Counted from the first letter of the stretch, positions 1 to 10,899 are shown. The stretch: 16,491 bases of DNA from Ophiocordyceps camponoti-saundersi (nom. inval.) (GCA_003339415.1 PDHQ01000550.1:1-16491), one strand, 5' to 3'. Notes: generated by a model from the sequence alone, not told the origin. Made by a program: numbers and translations.

Positions 1-96
<96 letters not shown>
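1..96. repeat. (TTA)32 microsatellite
   Basis: A pure array of 32 TTA triplets starts at the first base, followed by a decayed continuation to about 113. It is the outward end of the left inverted-repeat arm. The opposite end of the window carries TAA triplets on the same strand, so the two arrays are mirror images and not two halves of one interrupted target array. The array runs off the window edge, so its real length and any target duplication outside it cannot be seen. Confidence 0.97.
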
Positions 97-1176
97 GTAT
101 TATATTATTATTAAAAATATATTATAAGTTAAAATATATAAGGTAAATATAGCGATTATATTACTAATAGTAGGGATAAGCGCGGAAAATTATTATTCCT
201 TAAGCGTAAAAAGAGTGTAAAAATTAGTTACTAAGCGTAGTATAATATAAATAATAGCTAGTATAGTTTATAAGTAATTAATATAAGTAAGAAACTTTAG
301 CGTAAGCTAAGTATACTAGCTAAGGACTTTTTTAATATAAGGGTAAGTAAGTAAAATAATAGCTTATCCTTTCTTAATTATTATTTATAAGTTATAAATA
401 GCTTACTATAAGTATATATCTATAATAAAAAAGTATTTTTCTTAAAAATATTATTTTCGCTACTATTTATACGCCTTATAAGCCGCCTTATAATTATATT
501 AATAATTAATATTATAGCTATTATAAAAGTTTTAAATATAAAAAATATATAAATATTTTACTTTTTATAATATAATAACGCTTTTATTATCTAAATCTCC
601 TTTTATAATATATTTACTTATTACGCGAAATAGTAATTATAGCTAACTAAATAATATATTTAGGTAGCGGGATAATAACTTAATAAATATAAAAAGCTTA
701 AAAAATAATAATAATAGAAAAAAGAATTATAGGAATATAGTAGCGGAATAATAAAATATAAAGCGTAGAGAAAAAAATTACTTTGCGAGAAAAATAATAT
801 AACTAGCCCGAGGAGAAAGAGAAAAAATAAGGAAGAAAAATTTTCTATATAAGGGGTATTTTAACTTATACCTTATATATATATATACCGCGGCTAGAAA
901 TATTTTTTTCCTAAAGCGGCGGGGTATATAAAGGATTTAAGCTATGCCTAAATAGCTAAGTTATATAAAAAGTACTTAGTTAAGTCCGCGCGTATAATAA
1001 GCGCGGGGTATATATAAGTATATATAATTAGTTAGCGCTACGCGTAATATAGGCGTAGGCTATATATAAATTAGAACCTTAAGTGCGTATACTATATATA
1101 TCTTAAAACCTTTAAAGTTATTTTATATTAATAAAGTTAGCTTTTTATAAATATTAAAAAGTATAGAACTTTTATA
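97..1176 (+). repeat. Left arm of long terminal inverted repeat
   Basis: Positions 97-395 match the reverse complement of 16440-16156, and 396-1176 match the reverse complement of 8458-7666. Good landmarks are the shared stretch around 300-375 (timed by 'gctaaggacttttttaa'), the 'ggtattttaacttat' block near 855-870, and 'gtatatataattagttagcg' near 1018-1037. Differences are mostly C/T and G/A, as expected when RIP hits two copies independently. Similarity fades after about 1176. Arms of roughly 1.1 kb are long for a fungal DNA transposon but occur in Mutator-like and some other superfamilies. No superfamily can be assigned because no transposase is recognised. The arm is extremely A+T rich and holds no gene. 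Confidence 0.9.
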
Positions 1177-1684
1177 CTTTTAAAGCTTTAAGCTTAGTAA
1201 TAATAATTTTATTAACTTATATAATTTTTATAATAAGATTATCCTAATCTTTTATAGCTAAAATAAAAGGAAGCTTTTTAGCGATAATATTATATAAGTA
1301 ATTAATAATAATAATATCTAATTTAAAGAAAATCTTAACTTAAAAAAGGTTTTAAGTAAATTCTATAATATTAAAGTTAAATATAATAGCTATATCTTTA
1401 TTATTAAAGCGGCGGATAGCTAAGTAAGATATTATTTTTAAAATATAATTAATAGCTTATATTATATTTTTAAGGGTTTTATTAGTAATATTATTTAAAA
1501 TATTATTAAAATATATAATAATTTCCTTTTAATATTAAAATAAGATTTATTTCTTAAGATAAAAATAAGGTTATAAAGCTAATATAACTTATATTTATAT
1601 TTTTAATATTTAATTTACTAGTAATATTCATAAAATTATTTTTTATAAAGTTTTAATAATAATATACTTAATATCTTTTATATA
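1157..1684 (+). pseudogene. Weak ORF-like relic inside the inverted repeat, 5' part
   Basis: I do not recognise this. Read with codons starting at 1157, the frame carries only TAA/TAG stops, about 6 per 100 codons between 1262 and 1560, which is lower than neighbouring frames. The stops are ones that RIP makes from CAA, CAG and TGG. It starts just inside the left arm, where a transposase gene would lie, and is cut by unit X at 1684. If unit X and one copy of its flanking repeat are removed, the frame continues at 5439. Stop density is a weak test in such biased sequence, so this could be chance. Confidence 0.22.
1671..1684 (+). repeat. 14-bp direct repeat flanking outer unit X, left copy
   Basis: The 14 bases atatcttttatata recur exactly at 5425-5438, on the other side of the outer unit X. 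The position exactly at both limits of the repeated unit suggests a target-site duplication. The sequence is low in complexity, so the exact length may be inflated by a few bases. Confidence 0.65.
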
Positions 1685-2769
1685 ATAATAATAATAATTT
1701 ATACGCTAATATACCTTATATAGCTTAAAACTATCTTATATATATTTTAAGAGAATAAAAAACTAAAAAACTTAAAATAAAACCCTCCCCTTAAGTATTA
1801 CCTTAGCTTTAAGTTAAACCTTATCTATACCTAGTATTTTATATATTTAATAAGTTAAGTATTAACTAATAATTTAAAAGCCGATATTTCTTTTAAAGCG
1901 GACTCCGCGGTAATAAGAGTACGTATAAACTAAGTTTAGTATAAAGTTTATATAGCTTACTTATCCTCTTAGCTATTATTATCGCTATAAATTAAATTTT
2001 TATATTTAATTAAAATAGCTTTAATAATTTAATTTATTAAGGCCTTATTAGCGTAATTTAAATTTATATAAAAATTTTACTATTTTATAATAAACTTTAT
2101 AATAGCTAATCCCGAAAAATAGCTAAATTATTATAGTAAAGCTATAAATAAGTATAAAATTATAGTTAAAGAAAAAGGTATTATTATATTCGCTTTTTAG
2201 TATTTCCGCCTTAGCTATTATTAGTTTCTAATTAGCGCTAGAAAAAGAGGAGGGGCGGTATATATAAAGCTCTAGTTTATAAACCTCTAAAGTTAAGTAA
2301 TATATATATCTTTCGCCTAATCTTATACCGCTCTTATCTTAAAGTAAAGTTACTTTTACTTAAAGTAAGATTCTTAATAAAAAAAATAATAATATAATTT
2401 TTTTTATAAGCTATAAGGTAAGCGGACTTACTTTTTATATATAAAGCGGTAAAATATTTATTATATTATAGCTTTACTATATAATATTTAATAATATATT
2501 TAAATTAGTAATATTTAAAATATTATTAAAGTTAAACTTTTAATATATAAAATTTAATATTAAAATTTTTACTTATATTATTATATTTTTATTATAAATT
2601 TAGTTTATATTTATTATATTATTAATAATAATTATTAAGAAACTCCGCTAAGTTTTAGAATAATATCTTTTTATATATTATTATATTATTAAAATTTTAT
2701 TTAATAACTTAATTTTTTTTTAAAAAGTTTCCTTATCTTTTTATTATAAAGCTTATATTAGTATTTTTT
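1685..2769. mobile_element. Outer unit X, left part (interrupted)
   Basis: This is a direct repeat of 2786-3860. Shared landmarks are a triplet tract then 'ttatacgctaatat' at the start, the 'aaaccctccccttaag' block (1781-1796 here, near 2876-2891 in the other copy), and 'agccgatatttcttttaaag' near 1880 and 2975. It begins with five ATA triplets, whereas the inner copy has about three; variable triplet tracts at one end are typical of some non-LTR retrotransposons. The unit stops where the inner copy enters at about 2770 and resumes at 4660. It is much more A+T rich than the inner copy, with CG in the inner copy often reading TA here. No coding function is recognised. Confidence 0.75.
2337..2368. 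repeat. Imperfect palindrome in outer unit X
   Basis: The sequence around 'aagtaaagttacttttactt' is close to its own reverse complement. The equivalent place in the inner copy (3431-3455) is a better palindrome centred on GTTAAC, so the symmetry predates divergence of the copies. Function is unknown: a hairpin or a dimeric protein site are both possible. Confidence 0.5.
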
Positions 2770-2785
2770 TATAATAAAAGTATAA
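2770..2785 (+). repeat. 16-bp direct repeat flanking inner unit X, left copy
   Basis: The 16 bases tataataaaagtataa recur exactly at 4644-4659. Deleting the inner copy and one repeat rejoins the outer unit across a junction equivalent to the uninterrupted junction seen in the inner copy near 3868-3890 ('gataagaatataac' then 'ctttgctaattaag'). This makes a target-site duplication more likely than chance. Confidence 0.75.
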
Positions 2786-4643
2786 TAATAATATTTATAC
2801 GCTAATATGCCTAATATAGCTTAGAACTATCTTATATATATTCTAAAAGTGGGAAAAACTAGAAAACTTAAAGTAAAACCCTCCCCTTAAGCGTTACTTT
2901 AGTTTAAGGCCGGACTAAGTTTATACCCGGCACTTTATACCTAAGATAGGTTTAGTAATAATAAGTAACTAAGAAGCCGATATTTCTTTTAAAGCGGAGT
3001 CCGCGGTAATAAGAATACGCGTAGTTTAAGTTTAATATAGAGTTTATATAACTACTTATCTTTCTAAGCGTTATCGTTATTATAAACTAAATCTCTACGT
3101 TTAATTATAATATTTTAAATAATCTATTTAATTAAGGCTTTATTAATATAATTAAGGAATATATAAAAATTCTACTAGCTTATAATAAACCTTATAATAG
3201 CTAGTTCCGAAAAGCGGCTTAATTATCGTAATAAAGCTACGGATAAGTTTAAAGAGGGGGTTAGAGGCGGAGCTATTATATTCGCTCTCTAGTATTTCCG
3301 CCCTAGCTATTATTAGATTTTAGTTAGCGCCGGAGGGGAAAAAGGGGTAGCGTATACGAAATTCTAATTTATAAATCTCCGAGGTTAGGAAATATAAATA
3401 TTCTTCGCCCGGTCCTACGCCGCTTTTATCTTAAGGTAAAGTTAACTTTACTTAAGGTAAATCCCCTAATAAAGAGGGTAATAATACGGTCTCTTTCTAT
3501 ACGCTATAAAGTAAGCTAACTCGCCCTCTATATATAGAGAGGCGGAGTATTAGCTATATTATAGCTTTACTATATAATATTTAATAATATATTTAAGCTA
3601 ATAATATTTAAAATATTACTAAAATTAAACTTTTAGCTTATAAAGTTTTATATTAAAAATCTCCGCTTATATTATTATACCCTTATTATAAATTTAGTTT
3701 ATATTTATTATATTATTAATAGTAACTATAAGGGAACTTTACTAAATCTCTAAATAATATCTTTTTATATATAATTATATTACTAAAATTTTATTTAAAA
3801 ATTTAATCTTTTTCTAAAAGGCTTCCTTACTGCTCCGCTATAAAGCTTACGCTAGCACCCCCTTTACGATAAGAATATAACCTTTGCTAATTAAGCGTAC
3901 CTTTTCTCTAAAAGCGGTATAAAGCTACTTTAGATTAGACTAAAGCTTATAAATAATATCTTAGAATATTATTATAATATTACCGCTAAGTAATTTCCTT
4001 ATTATAAAAGCTTAGCTTTACCCGCGGAGTTTATAATTAATACTTATTATAATTACCTTAAAGCCTTAGACTTAGAGTAAAATAGCGATAAAGTTAAAGT
4101 AAATTATAAGCTAATACTTATATTACTTAGGAACTTATTTTTTAATAGTTTTCTCTAGCGTTTTAGCTATAATTATAGCTTATATTAGAGGAGTTCTATT
4201 CCCCCTAAAGCTATAAAAAAGAGAGGAAATTATAGCCGTAATAGCTAAGAAAATATTACTAATCGATAAAATTAGAATAGGGGGGCGCCTCCCTAAACCT
4301 TTTTAGATTTCGCTACTTATTTAATAATTACTTATATAGAGACTAAAGCGTCCCTTAAAATAATCTTACTAATACTTACCTTAGCTTCTAATAAGGTAAG
4401 AAATATAATAGATTTTTAGGTCCGAGTTTATTACGATTCGGAGTAAAGCTATATTTTAGGTAAAAAATTTTCGCGGTTACGATCGACTTATATAGCGTTA
4501 CCCTCCCCCCCGGAGTCGCTCTAGGCGCGGCTCGAAGCTATCGCTACGGGGTAACGGAAAGAGCGGAGTCTGCTTATAATATAAGAATAAGAGGTCTATA
4601 TCCGCGTCGCTATAAGCGCGGGATCCGTAGAATATATAAATTC
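2786..4643. mobile_element. Inner unit X, complete copy (about 1.86 kb)
   Basis: A full copy of a repeat, inserted inside an older copy of itself. Its first part repeats 1685-2769 and its second part (about 3875-4640) repeats 4660-5411. It starts with TAA triplets and ends near 'agaatatataaattc'. I see no LTRs and no convincing terminal inverted repeats. Flanking repeats of 16 and 14 bp differ in length and sequence between the two copies; together with the triplet tract at one end this fits target-primed reverse transcription, as in LINE- or SINE-like elements, possibly lying in minus orientation. The + frame starting at 3901 has fewer stops than its neighbours (about 11 in 200 codons), but no domain is recognised. 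It is the richest part of the inverted-repeat interior in G+C, for example 4500-4570, so it has suffered less RIP than the outer copy. Confidence 0.72.
3431..3455. repeat. GTTAAC-centred palindrome in inner unit X
   Basis: The 16 bases gtaaagttaactttac (3436-3451) are a perfect palindrome, and with one offset base the symmetry extends through TTAAG on both sides. The outer copy has the decayed equivalent at 2337-2368. It could form a short hairpin. No family-specific role can be given. Confidence 0.7.
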
Positions 4644-4659
4644 TATAATAAAAGTATAA
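4644..4659 (+). repeat. 16-bp direct repeat flanking inner unit X, right copy
   Basis: Exact copy of 2770-2785. It marks the right limit of the inner unit X. The sequence immediately after it ('cttttactaattaag') is the continuation of the outer copy. Confidence 0.75.
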
Positions 4660-5424
4660 CTTTTACTAATTAAGTATATTTTTTCTTTAAAAATAATATA
4701 AAGCTATTTTAAATTAAACTAAAGCTTATAAATAATATTTTAAAATATTATTATAATATTACTATAAAGTAGTTTCTTTATTATAAAAGCTTAGCTTTAT
4801 TTATAAAGTTTATAATTAATATTTATTATAATTATTTTAAGGCCTTAAATTTAAAGCGGAGTAGCTATAAAATTAAACTAAATTATAAGCTATTATTTAT
4901 ATTACCTAAAAATATATTTTTTAATAGTTTTTTTTAGCGCTTTAGCTATTATTATAGCTTATATTAAAGGAGTTCTGCTCCCCTTAAAGCTATAGAAAAA
5001 AGAGAAAACTATAGCTATAATAGCTAAGAAGATATTATAAATTAATAAAGTTAAAATAAGGGGGGTACCTCCCTAAACCCTTTTAGACTCCGCTATTTAT
5101 TTAATAATTACTTATATAAAAATAAAAATATTTTCTAAAATAATTTTATTAATATTTACCTTAGCTTTTAATAAGGTAATAAATATAGTAAACTTTTAAG
5201 TTTAAAATTATTATAATTCGAAGTAAAGCTATATTTTAAGTAAAAAATTTTCGCGGTTATAATTAACTTATATAGCGTTACCCTCTCCCTTAAAGTTACT
5301 TTTAGCGCGGCTAGCTATTATTATAAGGTAATAAAAGGAGCGGAGTTTGCTTATAATATAAGAATAAGAAGTTTATATTTATATTATTATAAGCGCGGAA
5401 TTTATAAAATATATAAAAGTTTAT
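4660..5424. mobile_element. Outer unit X, right part
   Basis: Direct repeat of about 3876-4643 in the inner copy. Shared landmarks are 'actaaagcttataaataata' near 4718-4737, 'gtaaaaaattttcgcggtta' near 5240, and 'gcttataatataagaataag' near 5350. It ends within a few bases of the same point as the inner copy, so both copies share two defined ends and neither is a random truncation. Most changes relative to the inner copy are C to T or G to A in this copy, often as paired CG-to-TA changes. It is followed directly by the 14-bp flanking repeat. Confidence 0.75.
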
Positions 5425-5438
5425 ATATCTTTTATATA
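5425..5438 (+). repeat. 14-bp direct repeat flanking outer unit X, right copy
   Basis: Exact copy of 1671-1684 at the right limit of the outer unit X, read here as a target-site duplication. Confidence 0.65.
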
Positions 5439-7500
5439 TAAAGCTTTAGTTTTAGCTAATTTTACGCGTTTTAATTATTATCTAAGTTAGTTTATATATT
5501 ATTTTATTATAGCTAGAATTAGTAAGAATAAATCCGTTAAAGTAAGGCTTAATAAAGTTATATAAAGCTATTTTATTAAAATATTAAAAGGGACTTAAAA
5601 AAGTTTCTATAAGTTTCCTATATTTTATTTATTATTAATTAAACTATAATTAAACTTAGCTAGCTTTACGCTTAGTTACGCTTAAAAGTTATTTAAATTC
5701 CTCTTATTATGCTTTCTCTTTTCGCGTCTACTATTACCTTAGTTAAGGGGTGGGAGCGCTATAGCCCTAGGCCGAATTTTTAAGCTAATTACGAATTTAT
5801 AAATAACTTACTATTATTTATAAGTGCGTACTTATTCTAGGTATAATTATCGCTACGCTTAGCTTTTTTTTAATATATATTATATTCCTAAATAGATAGC
5901 GATATTTATATTTTATTAAATTTATAATATAATTAAACTTTAAAAAATTATACTTTTAATATTAGTTATAATAATTTTACTCTTAGTTAAAGCTATATTA
6001 TATTTACTTTCTTTACTTTTATAAAATATATTAATATACTTTTTATTAGCTAAAATATTATTTTATACTTAAATATTTATTATTTATAAACTCGTTATAT
6101 ATATTTAAGTTAATAAAGTACTTAAGCTTTATTATATTTAATATTAAGTATATTAATATTAATTATAAAAGTTATTATAAAAAGCTTAGTTAATAAGTTT
6201 AAGCGCTAGTGAAATAAAAATATATATTATATAAAAATATTAAAAATATAAAGGAGCTTAAAAAAACTTTTTATTAAATTAAGAAAATATTACTTTATTT
6301 ATAATTAAACTCTAATTATAAAATATAATTTATAAGGTATAATTATTTAGGAAAGCTTAAGTAATTTATTATAATAATTAGCTTATTCTAAAAAATATAA
6401 TTATAAATCTTAGTTAAATTTAATAAAAGAAATAAAGTAATACTATTTTAATTTTAAACTATTTTAATAATTTCGATAAATATAGAAATAGCTATATTAA
6501 TAAAATATTAAAGTTTATTACTTATTTAGCTATTAAGGAGAATATTAACTATCTTTATTATAAATAAGATTTTTCTAATAATAATTATTTTTAGTATCTT
6601 TCTTATAATATTAAAAAGTAAGATTAGCTTATATTTACTTTAAGTATAATATATAGCTAATAGCTTACTTACTTTATAAATAATTATAATAATAGAAATC
6701 TTAAATTATAATAAGAAGTATTTATTATTAATATATTCTTAAAAGATCCTTTAAAAGACTTAAATAAGTAAAAAGCTATATTTTTTTAAAAACCTAACTA
6801 GGATCTTATTAAGGCTAGCTAACTTTTATAAGAAAATAAAAAAAGAGTAAAGTAAATATTTTTAGCGGTAATTATAGTATTTATTAAATTTATTAAATAA
6901 GCTTAAATAAACTTTTTAAACGCTTATAACTTTAATACTTATATAGCTTTAAAACTTTAATAAACTTATATAGCTTAATAAATCCGATATACTTACTTTC
7001 TTAAAATTATTTTTTTTATTAAGGCTATTATATTTTTAAGGTGCTTATTACTTTTACTAAACTTTTTTTCTTTTTTAATAGCTTTAATTATAACTTTATT
7101 TTAACTTATTTTAATAATTATTTACTATAAAACTCTTATATTAAATCTCTTCTTACTATTAATTAAATATAATAGTAAGTTTTTAATATAAAATATTATT
7201 AAACCTTACTTATATTAAAGCTACTTATAAATTATTTTAGCTTTAATTATTAGCTAGCTACTATTAATATTAAGTTTATAATTAATAAAATTATAATTAA
7301 GAAGCTTTAAGTTTTATTTTACTTTATATCTTATATTTTATATTTTAATACTTTTTAATACTTTTTAATAAATAGTTTTTTTATATATTATAATAGCTAT
7401 TATTATTTTTTACTATAATAATATATAAAAAAATATTTATTAAAAGGTATTAAAGTAAAAAAAGATATAATAAAATTAAAACCTAAGCTCCTTAATTATA
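5439..7500 (+). pseudogene. Unidentified interior of the inverted-repeat element, possible ORF relic
   Basis: Two kilobases of very A+T-rich sequence between unit X and the right arm. The frame with codons from 5439 continues the 5' relic once unit X is removed. Further on, codons in the frame of 6421 carry stops that are all TAA/TAG, with whole stretches such as 6481-6540 and 7021-7080 free of stops. A change of frame between about 6290 and 6420 would need an intron or an indel. Between 5941 and 6120 a different frame has fewer stops, which argues against a simple reading. I recognise no transposase, helicase or other domain. The slightly richer patch 5700-5780 includes one of the few ATGs (5709). 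The call rests on position and weak stop statistics only. Confidence 0.2.
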
Positions 7501-7665
7501 GCTTTATTAATTATAAACTTACTATATATAATAGCTAGCTAATAACTAAAGATAAAATAAGCTATAAGTAGCTTTAATATAAGTAGAATTTAATAGCGTT
7601 TTATATTAAAATCTTACTTTTAAATTTAATTAATAATAAGAGAAGTTTTAATTAATATAAAAGTT

Positions 7666-8458
7666 TTATAATTAATAATTATAAAAGTTTAATACTTTTT
7701 AGCTTTTATAAAGAAATAACTTTTTTAATATAAAATAACTTAAGAGGTTTTAAAATATATATAATATATATGCTTAAAGTTATAATTTATATATAGCCCG
7801 CGCCCGCCCCGCGCGCGGCGCTAACTAATTATATATACTTATATATACCTTACGCTTATTATATATATAGACGTAACTAATTACTCTTATATATCTTAGC
7901 TATTCGAGCGTAGCTTAAATCTCTTATATACCCCGCTATTTTAAGAAAAAAGTATTTCTAGCTATAACGCGTATATATATAATATAAGTTAAAATACCTT
8001 ATTATATAAAAAAAATTTCTTCCTTTTTTTTCCTCTTTAAGCTAGTTATATTTTTTTTATATAAAGTAATTTTTTTTCTATACTTAGTATTTTATTAAAC
8101 TATCGCTATATTTCTATTATTATTCTTTCTAATATTATTTTTAATTAAGCCCTTTTTATTTATTATATTATTATACTACTTCCTATTAATATATTATTAA
8201 ACTAGCTATTACTAATATAGTCTTTATTTTATATTATAAGTAAGTATATTATTAAAGGTAACTTAAATAATAGAAGCGCTATTATACTTTAAGTAAATTA
8301 TTTATATACGCTATATATATAAGATTTTTATAATAGCGCTAATATTAGTTATTAGCATAGTTATAAAGCGGCTTATAAAGCGTATAAGCGGTGGCGAAAA
8401 TAATACTTTTAAGAAAATCACTTTTTTATTACTTATATATACTTATAGCAAGCTATTT
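7666..8458 (-). repeat. Right arm of long inverted repeat, inner piece
   Basis: The reverse complement of this piece matches the left arm from 396 to 1176. Landmarks are 'cgctaactaattatatatac' near 7821, 'ataccccgctatttta' near 7927, and 'cgcttataaagc' sequence near 8365-8380. The G+C-rich patch at 7797-7821 is less mutated than its partner near 1035-1060. The arm is cut at 8458/8459. Its outer part resumes at 16156 on the far side of the retrotransposon and a 416-bp extra segment. Confidence 0.9.
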
Positions 8459-8540
8459 TCTAAAAGAAGCCTATATAAGATATATTAAGGAAAAGAGATA
8501 ATAATATTTAAAATAGTAATAAAAGATAAGAGTATATAAG
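8459..8540. other. Extra segment in right arm, left part
   Basis: These 82 bases, together with 15822-16155, have no counterpart in the left arm, which passes straight from its position 395 to 396. Once the retrotransposon and one copy of its 5-bp duplication are taken out, they form a 416-bp segment. It may be a small inserted element or sequence lost from the left arm. I see no terminal inverted repeats and no clear target duplication. Confidence 0.6.
8536..8540 (+). repeat. Target-site duplication of the copia element, left (ATAAG)
   Basis: ATAAG lies directly before the 5' LTR and again directly after the 3' LTR at 15817-15821. Five bases is the standard duplication for Ty1/copia integration. 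Confidence 0.88.
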
Positions 8541-8642
8541 TATTAGATATTATCTCTCTATACCCCTTTATATCTACTATACGATATATATATAGAGGAT
8601 AGCACGGATATAGGGAAGCCTCTAACGAAATATATATTAATA

Positions 8643-8669
8643 CCTAAGTCGTGCCTCGTACGACTTAGG
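8643..8669. repeat. LTR hairpin: 10-bp stem, 7-base loop
   Basis: The stem cctaagtcgt pairs with acgacttagg around a 7-base loop. The 3' LTR equivalent (15618-15644) is cctaagttat with ataacttagg, also a perfect 10-bp stem although four stem bases differ. The pairing survives because both halves have mirrored sequence context and were mutated in the same way on opposite strands. Whether the hairpin had a regulatory role is unknown. Confidence 0.85.
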
Positions 8670-8703
8670 AGGTAGGAGGTGGCTTAGATAAGAAGAAGGA
8701 GGG

Positions 8704-8710
8704 TATAAAA
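8704..8710 (+). promoter_or_regulatory. Possible TATA box of the 5' LTR
   Basis: TATAAAA follows a GGG and lies 163 bases into the LTR; the 3' LTR has TATAGAA at the same offset. LTRs carry the element's own RNA polymerase II promoter, and this is the best candidate in it. Since TA-rich motifs are common here, the call is based on position and on retention in both copies. Confidence 0.4.
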
Positions 8711-8841
8711 GTAGAGTATTATCTAGCTATATAGCCGCTCTTCCTCGTACGATAAAGGAAGGGTATTTATTTTTAATTATACTTAATATAGGTTACCTTT
8801 ACTTTCTCTTACCTATATATACGTATAAAGATTATTTAATA

Positions 8842-8910
8842 CTAATTAGTAGTTATACTAATTATTATTAGTTAACTATAGATTAGCTAAAGTAACGAGA
8901 TAGGTATCGT
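8842..8910 (+). other. Leader with erased primer-binding site
   Basis: The primer-binding site should start just after the 5' LTR and begin with TGG, complementary to a tRNA 3' end. The bases here start 'ctaattagtagttatac'. Since TGG becomes TAG under RIP, 'tagtagttatac' is a possible remnant, but the original tRNA cannot be named. Confidence 0.35.
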
Positions 8911-9199
8911 ATAATACCGAAGAGCCCTTATGCCCGCTATCGACCGATATTTATACTTTTACCCTACTTCTTAATACTAGTTTTTACCGAAAAGCTATTT
9001 CTTTTACCTAATGCTACTATTAAGACTAAAAGATTAAGGTAACGTATAATACTTACTAATAATAAAGTCCTTACCGAAAAGCTATATTTAGCCCGGTACT
9101 TTTTTATTAGTTATATAATATTACTTTTAATAGCGTTCCGGAAACGTAATAACGATAATATAGCTTCTATAACTTTAGAAGTTAAATAGGAAGTAATAA

Positions 9200-10710
9200 A
9201 TACGTTAACTATAATAATAGTAATAAATAAGACTTTAGCTTCGTACGACGAAATAATAGAAGGAAGTAAAGTTAACCCTTATATTTAGACTTAAAGTACG
9301 AACCCGCTTTATTAGGATATATAACCTAACCTTATATAACCTCCCGATAAGATCGAATTAATAACGTTTATTACTTAGTAAATATACGATATTATATACT
9401 TTAACTTTTATAAGGAAAACCTTCTTTATATAATCTAATTAGAATTTTAAGGATAAACCTATTACTAGTTAAAATATATCTACTATATATTTTTAAAAGA
9501 ACTAACTTAAATTATAGTTATACGATATATCCCGCTTATCGGAAACGGTATATTAATTAAACGCTTTATATAACTTCTTAAAACTAAACTAGAAGATATT
9601 TTACGCCCTAACCCGTAAGGAGCCCCTTCTATACGGTTAGACTACCCCCCCTCTTCCGAACTAACTTTTTTAGATCGTATAATATAAGCTTTATACTTAA
9701 TATAGCCCCCTAAGTTAAGATATATCTTAATATAGTTACTACGAAGTATCTTAGCCGAACCCTTATTTCGTATAACCCTTACGTAAAAGTTAACTACTTT
9801 ATATAACTTAAATATATAGCTACCTTTAGTAACCCTAACTTAGACCCTCCCGGAACCGATAAATTAAGCTTTAATAGGTATCGTATAAGTTTATATACTA
9901 CTACTAATACGAAAGGTAGTAAATAGACTAATCTCCTTAGATAAGGTTACCGCTTTCCTTAAGAGTTAGCGAAAAGATTAGAACTATATAAGGCGGCCGT
10001 ACGATATATTAATCGATAAAGCTAGGATTTTTATTAGCTATTACTCCCGTATTAGTATAACGGAAGATTAATTCTACGCTATTTTTCCGGATATCTTTTT
10101 AGATAAAGCTTAGGACTATTATTTATACTTTATTAGATTAGATAAAAGATAGGATAAAATTTATACTCTTTTAGATATATATTTTAATACTTATATAAAC
10201 TATTCGTTATATTAGATAGATTAGACTACTCTTTTTTTTAATATCGTATAATAAGAAAACCCCGATAAAACTATAATAGATTTACTCGATACCCTCCTTA
10301 ATAAACTCCGACTTATTTAATAAGCTTTTAGATCCGACTATTAAGGAGAAAAGTAACTTTTTATTACTATCGTACGAGCTTATCGTAGCGTTTTAGAACT
10401 TAAATTAGCTATAATATTCTAAGATATATTATACGAAATATTTATTAATCGCCTTCGTTCCTCCCTTACTATTATTATAAATAAAACTACTAATTAGTTT
10501 TTTATCGAATAACGCTACCTTAATTATAATAAATATCGTATAAACCCCGGATAATCTTTTTTTACTCCCTGCTAATAATAATCGCCCCTTATATAACGTT
10601 TTTCCCTATAGCGACGCTAGTTCTAACCTCGTATAATACGAAGGTATTTTATATATAAAAAAGAAAGATATTAGTTTATAAACTATAAGTTAGATAATAT
10701 CTAACGCGTA
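9200..10710 (+). other. Gag region with erased CCHC-like zinc knuckle
   Basis: The Gag capsid-like part spans roughly 9200-10600, including a helical stretch near 10380-10500 resembling fungal copia Gag. At 10645-10686 the frame reads Y-F-I-Y-K-K-E-R-Y-stop-F-I-N-Y. Restoring the obvious transitions (TAT from TGT, TAG from TGG) gives the C-x2-C...C-W...H pattern of the nucleocapsid zinc knuckle in this family. All of its metal ligands are now lost. A direct repeat 'taccgaaaagctat' occurs upstream near 8986 and 9073. Confidence 0.75.
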
Positions 10711-10899
10711 TATAAGTAATACCTTACTAGTTATAAAAAAACTAGCTAGGACCCCCTTATAGAGGAAAAATTTAATATATTCCTCTTATTATATAAAGGT
10801 TCTAATAAATAAGATTCCTAATTTTTATAGTTATACGACGAAGACTCCGATATTAAAGAAGAAATTATTAGTAGCGAAAACGCGGTTTCGTTTTTTACT

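Larger units (their letters stand above)
8541..8841 (+). repeat. 5' LTR (301 bp)
   Basis: It aligns without gaps to 15516-15816. By eye about 30 positions differ (near 90% identity) and every difference is C/T or G/A. It contains a 10-bp hairpin stem (8643-8652 with 8660-8669) and a TATA-like box (8704-8710). Of the two LTRs this one keeps more C and G in its first half and fewer in its last 40 bases, so the mutations fell unevenly. LTRs are identical at integration, so the transitions record RIP and not age. Confidence 0.95.

Noticed and set aside
2786..4643. Unit X as a solo LTR or a terminal-inverted-repeat transposon
   Set aside because: No 5-bp duplication or TG..CA-like ends, and the start does not pair convincingly with the reverse complement of the end.
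1685..5424. Two independent tandem duplications (A-A then B-B)
   Set aside because: The exact 16-bp repeat at 2770 and 4644 and the rejoined junction fit one self-nested insertion better, although the alternative is not fully excluded.
8930..9013. ATGs at 8930 and 9011 as starts of gag
   Set aside because: Both are out of the frame that carries Gag and Pol; the real start most likely became ATA.
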